A stretch of DNA of 64,000 nt. It comes from Ceratobasidium sp. AG-K. Its lineage: Eukaryota; Basidiomycota; Agaricomycetes; Cantharellales; Ceratobasidiaceae. The notes under the pieces are model-generated. The model ran no database searches. It was given only the letters and a program-made list of their open reading frames with translations, and had not been told where the DNA came from. Below, one piece after another: positions 46,021-56,663 of this stretch (position 1 is the stretch's first letter; every line of letters starts with the position of its first letter). The translations under genes and the position numbers were made by a program. The stretch is from positions 3,782,001 to 3,846,000 of the forward strand of contig JAWNGF010000004.1 in the NCBI GenBank assembly GCA_037039685.1. Direction: 5' to 3'.

Positions 46021-46575
46021 ATGCAGCTTATTGAACCTGGTCAAGCCGTCGGCGACGAACATACCTGCCGCCACACGCCCAATCCCCACCCACCCCACGA
46101 GCACGTTCACGCCGCAGAGTATCGCGCGTTTGCCGGACGCCCCCGTCCCCCGTTTTTCCGCGGGTTTGGACGTCATCATTGTCATCCAGGCGAGCATCCT
46201 CCTCCTTTTCCCCCTCACGTTGGTCCTCATACCTACTTTCACCAGTTCCATCCATACCATCTTCCACCCCCGCTGCCGATGGGTCCGCCAGAGCATAACG
46301 AGTCTACCCACCCTCCCCATCCGCCGCACATGCACGGACCGCACATGCATATACACGGTCATCGAGGCGGATTTAGATTTGGAGGGATGCATCATCATGG
46401 ACGAGGTGGATTTGGTCATCACGGACGTGGCGGATTCGGTCATCATATGCACCGAGGAGGACATTTTGGGCACGGGCACGGTCATGGAGGGCATATGCAC
46501 ATGCGCCGTGGCGCGCCGATGGAGGAACCTGAAATAATTGAAGAATCTGGCCCACAGGCCATGGTCGAGATCTAA
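46021..46575 (+). CDS. His/Gly/Pro-rich protein, likely metal-binding
   Basis: Intronless gene for 184 residues, of which about 38 are His. The first half mixes His with Pro (HPGEHPPPFPPHVGPH). The second half has repeats of the type HHHGRGGFGHHGRGGFGHH followed by HGHGHGGHMHM. The tail is acidic (MEEPEIIEESG). There is no signal peptide, membrane segment or known domain. Such tracts bind Zn, Ni, Cu or Fe in other proteins, so a cytosolic metal buffer or storage role is a reasonable inference, not shown. A GTG 54 bases upstream is in frame, but the ATG at 46021 fits the TATA spacing. The plus-strand frame is free of stops and compositionally unlike a random frame. Confidence 0.72.
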   Translation: MQLIEPGQAVGDEHTCRHTPNPHPPHEHVHAAEYRAFAGRPRPPFFRGFGRHHCHPGEHPPPFPPHVGPHTYFHQFHPYHLPPPLPMGPPEHNESTHPPHPPHMHGPHMHIHGHRGGFRFGGMHHHGRGGFGHHGRGGFGHHMHRGGHFGHGHGHGGHMHMRRGAPMEEPEIIEESGPQAMVEI

Positions 46576-47217
46576 ATCTCTGGAATCTTAAAACAAGGAC
46601 TGCGAAACAAAGTAGTGATTGCAGACTGGTAGTTTGTAGTTTTGCACAAAATAATGATTATTGTCTCTGTATATTTACCATGTGTGAAACTGCCGATTGT
46701 CGGACCGCCAGATCGGAACCTGATGTCCTTTTGCGGTAAATTATCGACTGACATTGATCAAGGGACATCGAGCGAGACAATGAGATTACGATCACGTAAC
46801 GTATAAATACCACAAATCAAGAGCATCGTGTATGGATTTGAGAGGTATCGAGGGGGTGGTATAGAAACAATGCCTGGGGAAATAGAACGAAGCCTTGAAC
46901 ACAATAGTGAAACATATGAAATTATGCGTGCGGGACACTCGGAAGTACTCCATGTTTGGCTGGCGGCTCCAGAGGCTCGTGGGCACCTCATAGCACCCTC
47001 GAGCTTCGAGAGACGCCCTCCACAACACGGGGAGCTCCCAAGTGGATGAGCATGAAATGAGCCGAGTCGTGAGAAAAAATAGCCAGGAAACAGTTAGGAA
47101 CAGAGCTGGGAATAAAAGGTCTAGACAGCCTTCCGAAATCGTGAACGAAGACGAGAACACACACAGATACAACCTCGAACCGATGGAAAAAATACGCCCG
47201 AATCACAGAACACACAC
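46576..47217. other. Intergenic between convergent genes
   Basis: 3' ends of the His-rich gene and the zinc-finger gene; a 73-codon open frame only. Confidence 0.5.
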
Positions 47218-48249
47218 CTACTCATCCACATCATCGCTATCCTCCTTCCTTGCTTTGCCTTTGCCCTTCTTCTCCTTGCTTCCTTCCTCCTTGTTGGGAT
47301 TCATCGGACACATTCTCTCGTGCCGTATCCTCGCGTCATCCCTCGTAAATCCACTTCCGCAGTACTTGCAGCTAAACTGCCGCTCGCCACGGTGCGCCTT
47401 GGCAGTTCGCAAGTGGCGCCGGTACTCGTGGTCTCGCATAAACGTCAGGTCACACTCCTCGCACCTAGCTTGGACAGGTGATTTTCCCGATGTTGAATCA
47501 CTCCGACTCGCACGAGGTTTCCGTTTGGAGCGGGACTGATTGACCGGAGTCGTGGGAGAAGGTGGAGATCCGGGACTTGCGCTTGAGCTCTCGGCTTCGG
47601 GGCCGGGTGGCAACCTTTCGCGTCGCCCAATTAGGAATAAGCATTCGAGCAGCGCATACAATTCGCATAGAGCATTACTCACATTTCCAGAGTGACCCTC
47701 GAGCTCGAAGGCACTGGGGTCTGAATCTGCTCTTCTCTTCTAGTTGCTGGCGAGATCGGGGCAGGGGGGTGACGATTTGCGCCGCCGAGCCACCCTGTCG
47801 CCACCTGGTGTGGGTTCCAGTTCTCGCTGGGGACAAACGTACTCGTGAAATGTGGGTTCTGGGATGCTTGCTGGGCGGCCGTACGAAACGCGTTTGTTAA
47901 TGTTGCGTTATAGCCCCAGTTGTTGTCAGGCCCCAGGGTGTATTGTCGGGACGGGAGGTCTTCTCCACCGGCATCAAGGTAGTTGTACCGTCGAAACGGT
48001 CGGGTAGGCGGGAAATGGTGACCAGTCGCTCGAACAGGAGATGGAACGTCGTAGAGAGGGGAGGGGTAATGCGGCTGGTTATATTGAGAAAGGGGAAGCT
48101 CGGTCCCGCTCTGAGAGTCTAAATCCCTCGGAGACAAAGGTCTAATTAAACCCGTCGCGTCAAGTAATGTCATCAGGCGTATTCCCTCAATACTTTACTC
48201 ACCTAGAGACGGGATCCCGCCCTTCTTCACTGTCACTAGGCGCGTCCAT
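47218..48249 (-). CDS. C2H2 zinc-finger protein, likely transcription factor
   Basis: Three exons. The first gives MDAPSDSEEGRDPVSR from the ATG at 48249; the second, from PLSPRDLDSQSG to SRVTLEM, is disordered and rich in Pro, Asn and Gln; the third starts LPPGPEAESSSASPG after the acceptor CGAAAG. Two adjacent C2H2-type fingers lie near the C-terminus: CEECDLTFMRDHEYRRHLRT (C-x2-C-x12-H-x6-H) and CKYCGSGFTRDDARIRHERM with a final Cys (C-x2-C-x12-H-x4-C). A basic stretch (KRKPRASRS) before them could be a nuclear localisation signal, and the tail is Lys/Asp/Glu-rich. Two fingers at the C-terminus is a common layout in fungal regulators. The target genes cannot be told. Confidence 0.83.
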
Positions 48250-50341
48250 GGACGTGCATTTGTGGCTGGGCGTGCACGGCGAACCCAAAAGGAGGTGGTA
48301 ATAGGGAGCCACCCAAAATCACGCACGGACCGGCCCTTTAAACGACTTGTGCAGCCATTGTGTCCTATGCCATGGTTAGGTCAAGCATACAACGATGTAA
48401 TGAGCTGTGGTCTTTACTTGCTGTTTGGGTGCCGACGGGAGCAAACGATACACGCCCCATCACACCTAAACAACACTGCATTTGGCTTGAGTTCATGCTC
48501 ATCAAGACAGATTGGGAGATAATGATCGGCTGTGTATACAGATATGGAAAGGCGGACCCGAATACAAAACGTGCCGGGGGGGACAACGAGATCGAAAGTA
48601 CTTAGTGCGGGACTTTTTAGGTATAGTCCCACGTTATTGACAATTGCAGCTGTGGGGGTGTATGCAAGTCGGCGGTTACTCGATGACTCAAGTTGTGGTT
48701 CATGGTGCATATGATGTATAAGTTGAATACATCGGCACGGAGTGAAACTGGCCCCGGCGACTGGAGAACTTTCGAAGGTGTCCTCGCGTCTAATGAGCCG
48801 CCCGGGGTGAATGCTGTGACGCTCGTCAACACGAGGCGGGATCTGCATATATATGGAACGAGTTCAGCATCAAATGAAAAAAATTGGCCACCCGGATAGC
48901 TCGCATGCCGTAGACCGTCTACGTACATGCTTCGAACAATGCGCTTTCTAGAGGTGTCTCGGAGTAATATGTTGGGATATATCACATGAATAACGGCGCA
49001 GCTTGTTTAGACTTGGGCTTTTCGTTGGTCTTTTCGTCGGTCCGCTTCTTGTCGGAGGCGAGGCGGGCACGGAGCGAGCCCCAACGACCCCCACTGTAGT
49101 TCGTAAGTCCTGTGCTATTTTTCTTTCGTAGATTCGGGCGTCACAGCATCTGCGAGTCAACGCAGAGCTATTCGGCTTGTGCGCCGTACGCTTACGACGT
49201 ATGACACATTGTATTCGGTACGACATTCCGGTATTATATTTCACCGACGGTTCAGTGGTTGGTGCCGCGTACGGTGGATTGTATAAATAGGTTGAGGAAA
49301 TGTCGACTGGTTGACGCAAATCGAACCAACAAAGGTGTTCTTACCTTATAATTTGTCTCAGCTGATAATCCCGGACAAGCAGAGAACAGCGCGACACTCG
49401 ACTAGGAGAAATCCGTAGATGAAGAAACTAGACCGGCTGGGGTCTGGAATTATTGTCGGCATTTAACCGAGAGGCCATGTGGTATGCCGCCTGCTTATAC
49501 TTGGCTAGTAGCTTGGGTGCGATATCGACCCATAAGAGGATAAAATTAGGGTATTTGGTCAGTGCCAGCGATGCTGTAGTCTCGAACTGATGCAGGGGAA
49601 TCAAGCGGTTCACAGAGGCTCAAATATTGAGTTAGAAGTAAGCAAGCTCAAAGCTCATGGTGTTGCTATGGATATATACATCTCCGTAGAACTTAATCAA
49701 CGCATAAGCGGACGTCGGCACAGCTAAAGCTTAGAAGCCGGCGTTGCAGATGGTTGAAGCCGCCTTCCTGGTCGGGGCCACGAACCACCGTTATGTGATT
49801 GATACAATTAACCAAGCGTGACCAAACCGCCACCCCGGGCCATTGGTTTTTGTACCGACGGCATCTGGTAGATAGATCCTGGTCAGTAAGTATGGATCGT
49901 CACCCGTCTTATCAATTAACAAGGCGGGTTACTGATTGATAGCGTCAAGCGTTTTACATTGTTCCGCTCATTACTTGGTTCAAGGGTGGATTGTTGCTCC
50001 TAGTGCCCTGTTAGGACCTTACTGGGTTGTTTTACTTGGTGTAAGCTCTACGGCCACCCCAATTACAGGCTTCTAAGCAGTACATTCTTCTAGGTGTCTA
50101 TGGGGATATTGTGCTCTTCCCTCTCTGTTATTTGCTAGCCTGGTAAGTCAGGCGTTCATCGTGAAGCGAGTTTATCTCCGACATAAATTTAATACCAGAC
50201 TTTGCGGTTCATGCGCTGGCCGTTCCTCTACTGGCACCGTTCACGTATGTGCAAGATACAATTCGACCAAATCAAAAACTAACAACTTGTCAGTTAAATT
50301 CTGCTCGGTGATTCCGCCTCACATCTGGGACACCTCGGTCC
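48250..50341. other. Intergenic, no gene supported
   Basis: Two kilobases with only short frames (up to about 144 codons) lacking motifs. An imperfect hairpin lies near 49913-49940. Confidence 0.4.
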
Positions 50342-52798
50342 ATGCCATTGCGGGTGGGCAGACGCATTCGCCAGCTCGTCTCGCAAACACTTTGCACCCA
50401 GCGCTCGAGTCCTGCCAGGCACATATACCTACTCAAATGTCCTATATCCACCAGGCTGATCCCGGCTGCAGCACCCCCGCTCCTAAAATTCCATCGAAAT
50501 CTAGGACACAACGCTCAGTATCAAGCATCGGACCCAGATGCTTTGCACCAGCGCATCGCTGCCTTACTTTCCGCTCCAACGACCCAAGAAACCGAGAAAG
50601 AGCTAGCCGAATTCCGACATGCAGCACTACCATCACCCAAAATTGTCTGCCTCCTTGCAGAAGTACTCGCTCATCACGCCTACGTCCCCGACGCACTCGA
50701 CTTGCTCAGCACTTCCCGGGCTCAAGGGATAGCTATCCCGCCGCGATTGTACGAACCCATTGTGTTCCGTCTTGCAGCACGATACCGATGGGTAGACATA
50801 CTCGCTCTCTTGGAGCCTCTACAGCCCCTCGCTCTAGGCAAAAAGGAGATTACGGGGCACAGGTTAACGACACGTCTTTGCGAATGGCGTGTGCGGGCAT
50901 GTGCCGAGTTGGGCGACTTTGCCGGGATGGAGCGGGCATTGGGAACATTTCCCCACGGTATCACTCAGCGCGCTTGGGAAATTGCCGAGGGTGCGTGTGT
51001 CAAAAACTCGGATCCCCAGACGGCGAGCAAGATTCGAGAGGTGATCAGGCTCGCCAGGACCCACGAAGAAAAGGAGGTAGACGGGACGAATGGAAAGGGA
51101 AAGGCCAGAGCGATCGAAAAGTCAGAGACGGAGCAAATCGTCCAAGCTTTGTTGCAACTTCCCAGCTCCCAGTCTACCTCTCTGCATGAAACCTCTACGA
51201 CCACACGCATAGAACAACTCCCCCAGCCTGACAACCAAACTCACATCACTTATTTAATCACGACATACACCTCTCCATCATCCTCCGTCAATCCTCCCAG
51301 CCATTCATTTACCCCTGATGCACGATTAGCCGGTCTGTGCGTATATGAACTAGTCAAAAAAGATCGAGTGACAGAGGCTGCCGCCGTGGTTGCCGCCATG
51401 TGTCGGGGGTCCCCCTTCCCCGAGCCGACATCCCCACCATCCAAAGCCCAAAATGCCCATGATTCTCCTTCGTGCACTCTTCCCGAGATCTTTGCCTCTG
51501 TCCGTCCTGACATCCTCATATTCAACGCCCTGTTGAAGGGGCTCCTAGCCACTCGCGGCCTTGGCGCTATGCTCCCACTACTTGAAATCATGCGCAACGT
51601 GGATGTTAAACCGGACTCCGAAACTGCCGCGGTGCTTTTGCGACACCTTGACCGACATTGTGCATGGAATCCAGGCCTATTGGTTGACACACTTGTCGAT
51701 TTGGCATCACCTATTCCAAAGGACTACGCCAACGATCCTGCAATTCCCCCAAAACACCAATCGATACCGTTGTCCATACGACATACCAATGTTTTGCTGA
51801 GCTCTATTCTTCACGCTGAGCGCGACGCGACTTTGGGAGGAGGGTGGAAGGCATCATCTGCATTCCTCAAGTATCGCGCACGCCCCGCGAATCGCATCTC
51901 ATCCTCTGATGCGCGCCTTGCTTCGTCTCCGGATGACATATCCCCACCCACCGCCGGATTACGATTCAAATCTCGAGCAGATAGTCTCAAGCCTGTCCTA
52001 GAGGCCCTTCGTTCTCGTGGGGTGCGTAATGACTCTATGGCGTACGCTCTACGCGCCCAGCGAGACGGTGTTGTGCAACTCGATCCTGAAAGCGGGCGCC
52101 AAGTTCTTCAACGCGCCGATATTTCCCTCGGAGCGTACCACTACGCAGCGCTCATGGCTGGACTGGTCGAATGCGGATACATGGATGCGGCAGCAACGGT
52201 CATGAACGCAGCTCACAAGGCTGGGTATGGCGTCGACTCGCCCGTTCTGTATACGATCCTGGTGTCTGGCTATGGCCGGATGGGTATCCCCCAATATGCC
52301 CAACGTATATTTGACCAAATGCTCGGAGCAAAGATTAAGCCTGACGCGATCGCAGTCGATGCTCTTGCCGGAGCCTGGTTTATTTCGGGGTTATATGACC
52401 GAGCGCGGCAAGTAATCGTCAAGCATTGGCCAGGAAAAGGTGAACTTCCGTTTACGGAAGATGCACGGCTCAAGCAAATGGTCAACGAGCTCCGAAAGCT
52501 GCGCCCGCATCCGAAGGTTCGACGAAAGAGATTCCAGCGTGTGTCGACAGAGGAAGTCGAGACTGTGGATCGGATTGTAGAGGCCATCAAGGCACCGGAC
52601 AAGACTTTGCCGTCGGCCGCGAGCGTCAAGAAGGATGCTGGGTCAACTAGTTCGAGGGGGTTCTCGTCCGTGGCTGGAACTGGGCTGGATCGTACGAGCT
52701 TGGCGACGGACCATGATGGGGGTGCTTTGACCCAATCAGGAGAATCGGTGCGACGAGGCCAAGTACACATAATGTCTTCGATACAGCAAAATGGGTAG
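50342..52798 (+). CDS. Pentatricopeptide repeat protein, probably mitochondrial
   Basis: Intronless gene for 818 residues. The N-terminus (MPLRVGRRIRQLVSQTLCTQ) is rich in Arg, Ser and Leu and lacks acids, as in a mitochondrial presequence. PPR-like helix pairs are seen at LLAEVLAHHAYVPDALDLLSTSRAQG, at DILIFNALLKGLLATRGLGAMLPLLEIMRNVDVKPD (a near-canonical 35-residue unit), and at AYHYAALMAGLVECGYMDAA with PVLYTILVSGYGRMGIPQYAQRIFDQMLGAKIKPD. A disordered linker lies between about residues 230 and 320. PPR proteins bind organelle RNA for processing, stability or translation; the target cannot be read. The C-terminus carries charged, basic residues (RPHPKVRRKRFQRV). Confidence 0.85.
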   Translation: MPLRVGRRIRQLVSQTLCTQRSSPARHIYLLKCPISTRLIPAAAPPLLKFHRNLGHNAQYQASDPDALHQRIAALLSAPTTQETEKELAEFRHAALPSPKIVCLLAEVLAHHAYVPDALDLLSTSRAQGIAIPPRLYEPIVFRLAARYRWVDILALLEPLQPLALGKKEITGHRLTTRLCEWRVRACAELGDFAGMERALGTFPHGITQRAWEIAEGACVKNSDPQTASKIREVIRLARTHEEKEVDGTNGKGKARAIEKSETEQIVQALLQLPSSQSTSLHETSTTTRIEQLPQPDNQTHITYLITTYTSPSSSVNPPSHSFTPDARLAGLCVYELVKKDRVTEAAAVVAAMCRGSPFPEPTSPPSKAQNAHDSPSCTLPEIFASVRPDILIFNALLKGLLATRGLGAMLPLLEIMRNVDVKPDSETAAVLLRHLDRHCAWNPGLLVDTLVDLASPIPKDYANDPAIPPKHQSIPLSIRHTNVLLSSILHAERDATLGGGWKASSAFLKYRARPANRISSSDARLASSPDDISPPTAGLRFKSRADSLKPVLEALRSRGVRNDSMAYALRAQRDGVVQLDPESGRQVLQRADISLGAYHYAALMAGLVECGYMDAAATVMNAAHKAGYGVDSPVLYTILVSGYGRMGIPQYAQRIFDQMLGAKIKPDAIAVDALAGAWFISGLYDRARQVIVKHWPGKGELPFTEDARLKQMVNELRKLRPHPKVRRKRFQRVSTEEVETVDRIVEAIKAPDKTLPSAASVKKDAGSTSSRGFSSVAGTGLDRTSLATDHDGGALTQSGESVRRGQVHIMSSIQQNG

Positions 52799-52843
52799 AC
52801 CTTTGAATTTAAGACGGAGTAGGCCCGTGAATCACACGGACTT

Positions 52844-52850
52844 TCACGTG
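52844..52850. promoter_or_regulatory. TCACGTG box before the acyltransferase gene
   Basis: Located 184 bases before the ATG at 53034, in the 235-base spacer after the PPR gene. Confidence 0.35.
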
Positions 52851-53033
52851 GGACTTTTACCTTGGATAAGTCTATATTTGTCAGAGCGCCGAGCTCCGTC
52901 ATCCACATCATATTCGCCCTAGATAAGTAGTCCTCACCACACCCACGTTCAGGTCGTCCACCACTTCGTATCGTGTGCTACAGGAGCACATTGCGAGTTG
53001 CGCCCACTACTGAACCATCACGAGAGCTTCGGA

Positions 53034-54493
53034 ATGGCCGCGCCCGAAGACCTGCACACGATACCTGTGCCAGACAGACCCCAAGGACTTTCTATTAGTG
53101 GCATATTGTTCAATGTCGTGTTTCTATCAGGATGCTTTCTGGTCAATGGGTCCCAGTTGATGCTCGCTCCTCTTGCACTTGTGGCCCCTAAGTTCTATCG
53201 CGCGATGATCAGAAAGACCAAGGCGAACTTTGGGCTCTTGCTCGGTGAGTGGTCGTGGGTGCTCGAGGCGCCGAGCTGACTGTATTTGGTCATTGTCGGG
53301 GAATTGGCGGGGGTATTGCGGTACCGGGCTGTGAATCTAGTTTTGATGTGCCAGTGGTTCGCACCTACAAGCCTGGTAGTGACCTCTGAAGGCGACAATG
53401 GCATTGAGGAAGTAGTTGTCCGTGATGACAACGGTCGCGTGACTGAGCTCAAGCTGCCGCCCCAGGTTGTAATGATGCCCAACCACCAGGTATGATTAAC
53501 TCTCTGGAATCATGAAGCTTTGGTGTACTGACCTAGACAGATATACGCCGACTGGTGGTACCTTTGGTGCCTGGCCTATTCAATGAGGGCACACGCTGAT
53601 GTGCTCATCATTCTCAAGGATAGTCTGAAATGGATTCCAATTGTTGGCTGGGTAATTACATACACATTCCGTCCCGGTCCAAACTAATATGGTTCTAAAT
53701 GGTCGTTTAGGGAATGCAATTCTTCCGATTCATTTTCCTCGCTCGATCATGGGCACATGACAAGCAACGACTCAGCTCTCATCTCACCCAACTCGCCCGT
53801 ACTGCTACGCAGAGCCAACTCCCATTCCTCCTACTCCTCTTTCCGGAAGGCACGCTGGTCTCTCCCAACACCCGTCCGCTTAGCGCTGCCTATGCGTCTA
53901 AGGTAGGCATCCAGGACATGCAACACATTCTGCTTCCGCGCTCGACCGGACTACTCTTCTGTCTGCGAGCGCTCTCGCCTCATCTGCCTGCCCTCAAACT
54001 CCTCGATGTCACTGTCGCTTACCCCGGGATTCCACGTGGGGGGTACGGCCAAGCGTATTACACCCTTCGCAGCATCTTCATGCAAGGCGTGCCGCCGCCT
54101 CGTGTCCATGTGCACCTGAGGCTGTATGATGTTGCCCGTGACGTGCCCATCGGGGTGCCTCGAGGCGCCGAGGAAGCCACAGGGGATGAGCGCGCGGCGT
54201 TTGACAAGTGGTTGCTTGCCCGATGGACCGAGAAGGATCAGCTCATGGAGAAGCAGCTCACCGACGGAAGGTTCCATGGTACGTCAGAGGCGCCTGTCGC
54301 AAGCTCTGTAGCTATTGGTGGTGGGAAAGACAGCAAAAAATGGGATGAAGAGCGAGGTGGATCGGGCACCGTCGAGTGGCCGATTCGTCTCAACTCCAAG
54401 GCCGAAATCCTAGATGCGTTTTGCTGGTTTGCGCCTGTTGTTGTCGGGGTGGCCGCCTGGCAACTAACTGGATTTATCAAATCGGTTGTATGA
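53034..54493 (+). CDS. 1-acyl-sn-glycerol-3-phosphate/lysophospholipid acyltransferase (PlsC family)
   Basis: Membrane acyltransferase of the AGPAT3-5/LCLAT1/Cst26 type that adds a fatty acid to a lysophospholipid in the ER. A TM segment (GILFNVVFLSGCFLVNGSQL) leads to ANFGLLL|VLMCQWFAPTSLVV across intron 1. Block I is NHQIYADWWYLW (H-x4-D). After the third intron come GWGMQFFRFIFLARSW and block III, LLLFPEGTLVS, with a substrate Arg/Lys patch and the later strand VTVAYPGIPRGGY. A C-terminal hydrophobic stretch (AFCWFAPVVVGVAAWQL) is probably a second anchor. Four exons give about 400 residues. The ATG at 53034 is used; a TTG-initiated extension upstream is unlikely. It converges on TIM8. Confidence 0.9.
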
Positions 54494-54718
54494 GTCGGCG
54501 TTTCGAGTTTGGACTTGTACAATGTCCGATTATATTCACTGGAACCGGGCTGTCATCTCTTGTTTGTTGTAGACGTATTTGTGTGATTGTAACCATCGTA
54601 TTCATTGAAAGCTGGGGCGGAATATTATTACAAGTGCACTTTTTACTGCCGCATTCCGTTAGTCATCGTCTCGAAACGTCTGTGAAAACTTACCATCGTG
54701 AGTTCCCATCAACTCAAT

Positions 54719-55098
54719 TTACATCCCGCCTTGCATATTCTGTCTTTGTTCCTCGAGCTTCTTGACAATGAATAAACTAGTGTCGAGGAAGCGGTCTACG
54801 CAGTTTTGAAGACAGTAGGCCTCCGAGCTGGAGAATCGGGTGGAGATGCTACCAGTAACGCACCTACGAACGTCAAAGTCCATTAGGTCAAATGAACACA
54901 CATCAAACACATTACGTACTTGGTCCAACACATGTCTGTCAACTGGTGTGTCGTGGCCTGGACCCGTGCTTTGGCCTGTTCCTGCTCAATGAATGTTTGC
55001 AATTCGCGCTACCGAGATGAGGGTTAGACTCGCGGAACAAGCTACGAAAGACCGATTCATACCTGCGTGGCCTCGTCGAATTTCTGGCTAGCATCCAT
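54719..55098 (-). CDS. TIM8: Mitochondrial intermembrane-space chaperone Tim8
   Basis: Small Tim protein that escorts hydrophobic precursors across the intermembrane space in a Tim8-Tim13 complex. Three exons encode 89 residues: MDASQKFDEATQ, then RELQTFIEQEQAKARVQATT to the first twin-CX3C motif CWTKC (split by an intron), then the second motif CLQNC in SSEAYCLQNCVDRFLDTSLF. The two CX3C motifs form the disulphides made by Mia40. Length and spacing are those of Tim8 rather than Tim9, 10 or 13. Because the exons are tiny, the gene is easy to miss. Confidence 0.93.
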
Positions 55099-55746
55099 CG
55101 TTGGAGTTCTCGCTTGGTGGAAATTTGGAGTCGAGGATGGGAGACGAATCAATTCATTTGAGCTGACATATCGTCACGTGGCACTGTGACAAACACTTCC
55201 CGCCCCACCAGATAAGGGTCACATAACAAATCGCTCCTAATCACCTGTAAAGTCCGATAAACGTGTAAATCCTCCTGTTTAGTCCATCCTTTGTCCCAAA
55301 CTGTCCAAGCTAATCCATTTGCACCCTAACCCCCCTTCGATGAAAGCGACAAAGCACCCCTTATATGGTATGGACGGCGAACTAGAACCCGACGACGAAA
55401 ATGCGAGGGCTGCCGTGGCGTGTTAAAACAGCATGGGGGTTGAGGAAGGATCGAGGTCTTGGATTCACCCCGGTCCCAGGCGGCGAGGACAGTCCAAACA
55501 GAGTTCACCCAAAGCACCCTCGGCGAATTTCGTTGGCCGCGGTCTGTACCGGGCACCCTTTCTGCTCGAGTGCTCGAACTCGGTGAGTCCTCGTAGTCAC
55601 GAAGGGGCCAAACCTGCGCTGACTACATATATTCACCAAGCCCCGTCTCATTCGTCTTTGTCTTATCTGCTGCCCTGCACTTCGGCCCTGTCCTTTTGCC
55701 CAACAAACGGTGCTGAAGTAATCGCTGCATCAGAACGTGGTGTTTG
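55099..55746. other. Intergenic between divergent TIM8 and two-TM protein genes
   Basis: A CACGTG lies at 55175-55180, 77 bases before the TIM8 ATG. Short overlapping frames (up to 104 codons) without motifs. Confidence 0.5.
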
Positions 55747-56404
55747 ATGACTTCCAATTCGCTTTCCCCTTCGGATGCCCTTGGCGATCAGCATGGCATT
55801 TCGTCTACCGTCGAGCCCACTCCACCTCCGCCAGCCACTCCACGTCGCCCCCGCCACGCAAGCTACGTATCCGTTGAACGTTCGAGTCTTGGATTCCTTG
55901 TCAAACTCCCGATCCCGACTCGCACGAAAGACCGCCGCGCAGGGCGCGATACATCTCGCGTTGCGGCTCAAGGCGAGGCATGTGACCAATTCTTTGCTCG
56001 CGAGTTGAGCGAGCAGGAAAAGCGAGCGGGAAACAGGAGTGTCTTTTCAAACGATTCAGAGCCCGAGACGGTTGCAAAGTACCTGTTCTGGTATGGCTTT
56101 GGTGCGCATATATTCCCCTCTGTTCCATTAAACCGAACTGATCTTTGATCTTCTACATAAAGCCTTTCCACTATTCTGGAGCCTGGGGGTCGTCATCCTG
56201 TTTATGCCCCTGTGCGCGCCCGATCCAGAAGCGGGCGATCGTTCCCCAGTATCCAACGCTCAGAACCTAGCTCTCTTACGTGCCACCGAGCGGAAATGGG
56301 GTCTTCGATGTTTATATGCATTAGTTTCACTCTTGATTGTGGTTGCGGTAATTATTATCGTGCTCTGGGCAGCTCGAGTGGGTGTATTTAAGAACCGTTC
56401 TTAA
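55747..56404 (+). CDS. Small two-TM membrane protein (hypothetical, fungal)
   Basis: Two exons give about 198 residues. The N-terminal half is soluble: Pro-rich (PTPPPPATPRRPRH), then basic. The intron splits the codon within KYLFWYGFAFPLFWSLGVVI, where the first TM helix (about 22 residues, ending FMPLCAPD) begins. The second TM helix is CLYALVSLLIVVAVIIIVLWAA near the C-terminus, followed by RVGVFKNRS. A loop of about 40 residues lies between. Fungal genomes carry short proteins of this plan, with EKYLF-YGF followed by FW and L-AP; their function is unknown to me. The start at 55747 is favoured over the TTG three bases upstream. Confidence 0.74.
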
Positions 56405-56663
56405 GCCTAGGGTTATGTTCGTTTTTGTACATATGCGTATATGCGCCTTCGATTGTGGATTTATTGGTTATTTTCGCCAACAGATATTGGCCTTGTATCC
56501 CATTGATTCGATTTTTGTATCAGATATATTTTGACATGATGCGAGAGGATGAGGGCAAATGAATCCACGTTTGGTAACCATAAACATTGATATAATAGGT
56601 CAAGCAACTATCCCGGATATAACCATTATTTTTGAGGGCGTTCGCCCAAGTCCAGCATTCCAT

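Noticed and set aside
50161..51189. 342-codon plus-strand frame overlapping the PPR gene
   Set aside because: It runs in another frame of the PPR gene, and the 818-codon PPR frame has real helix-repeat motifs.
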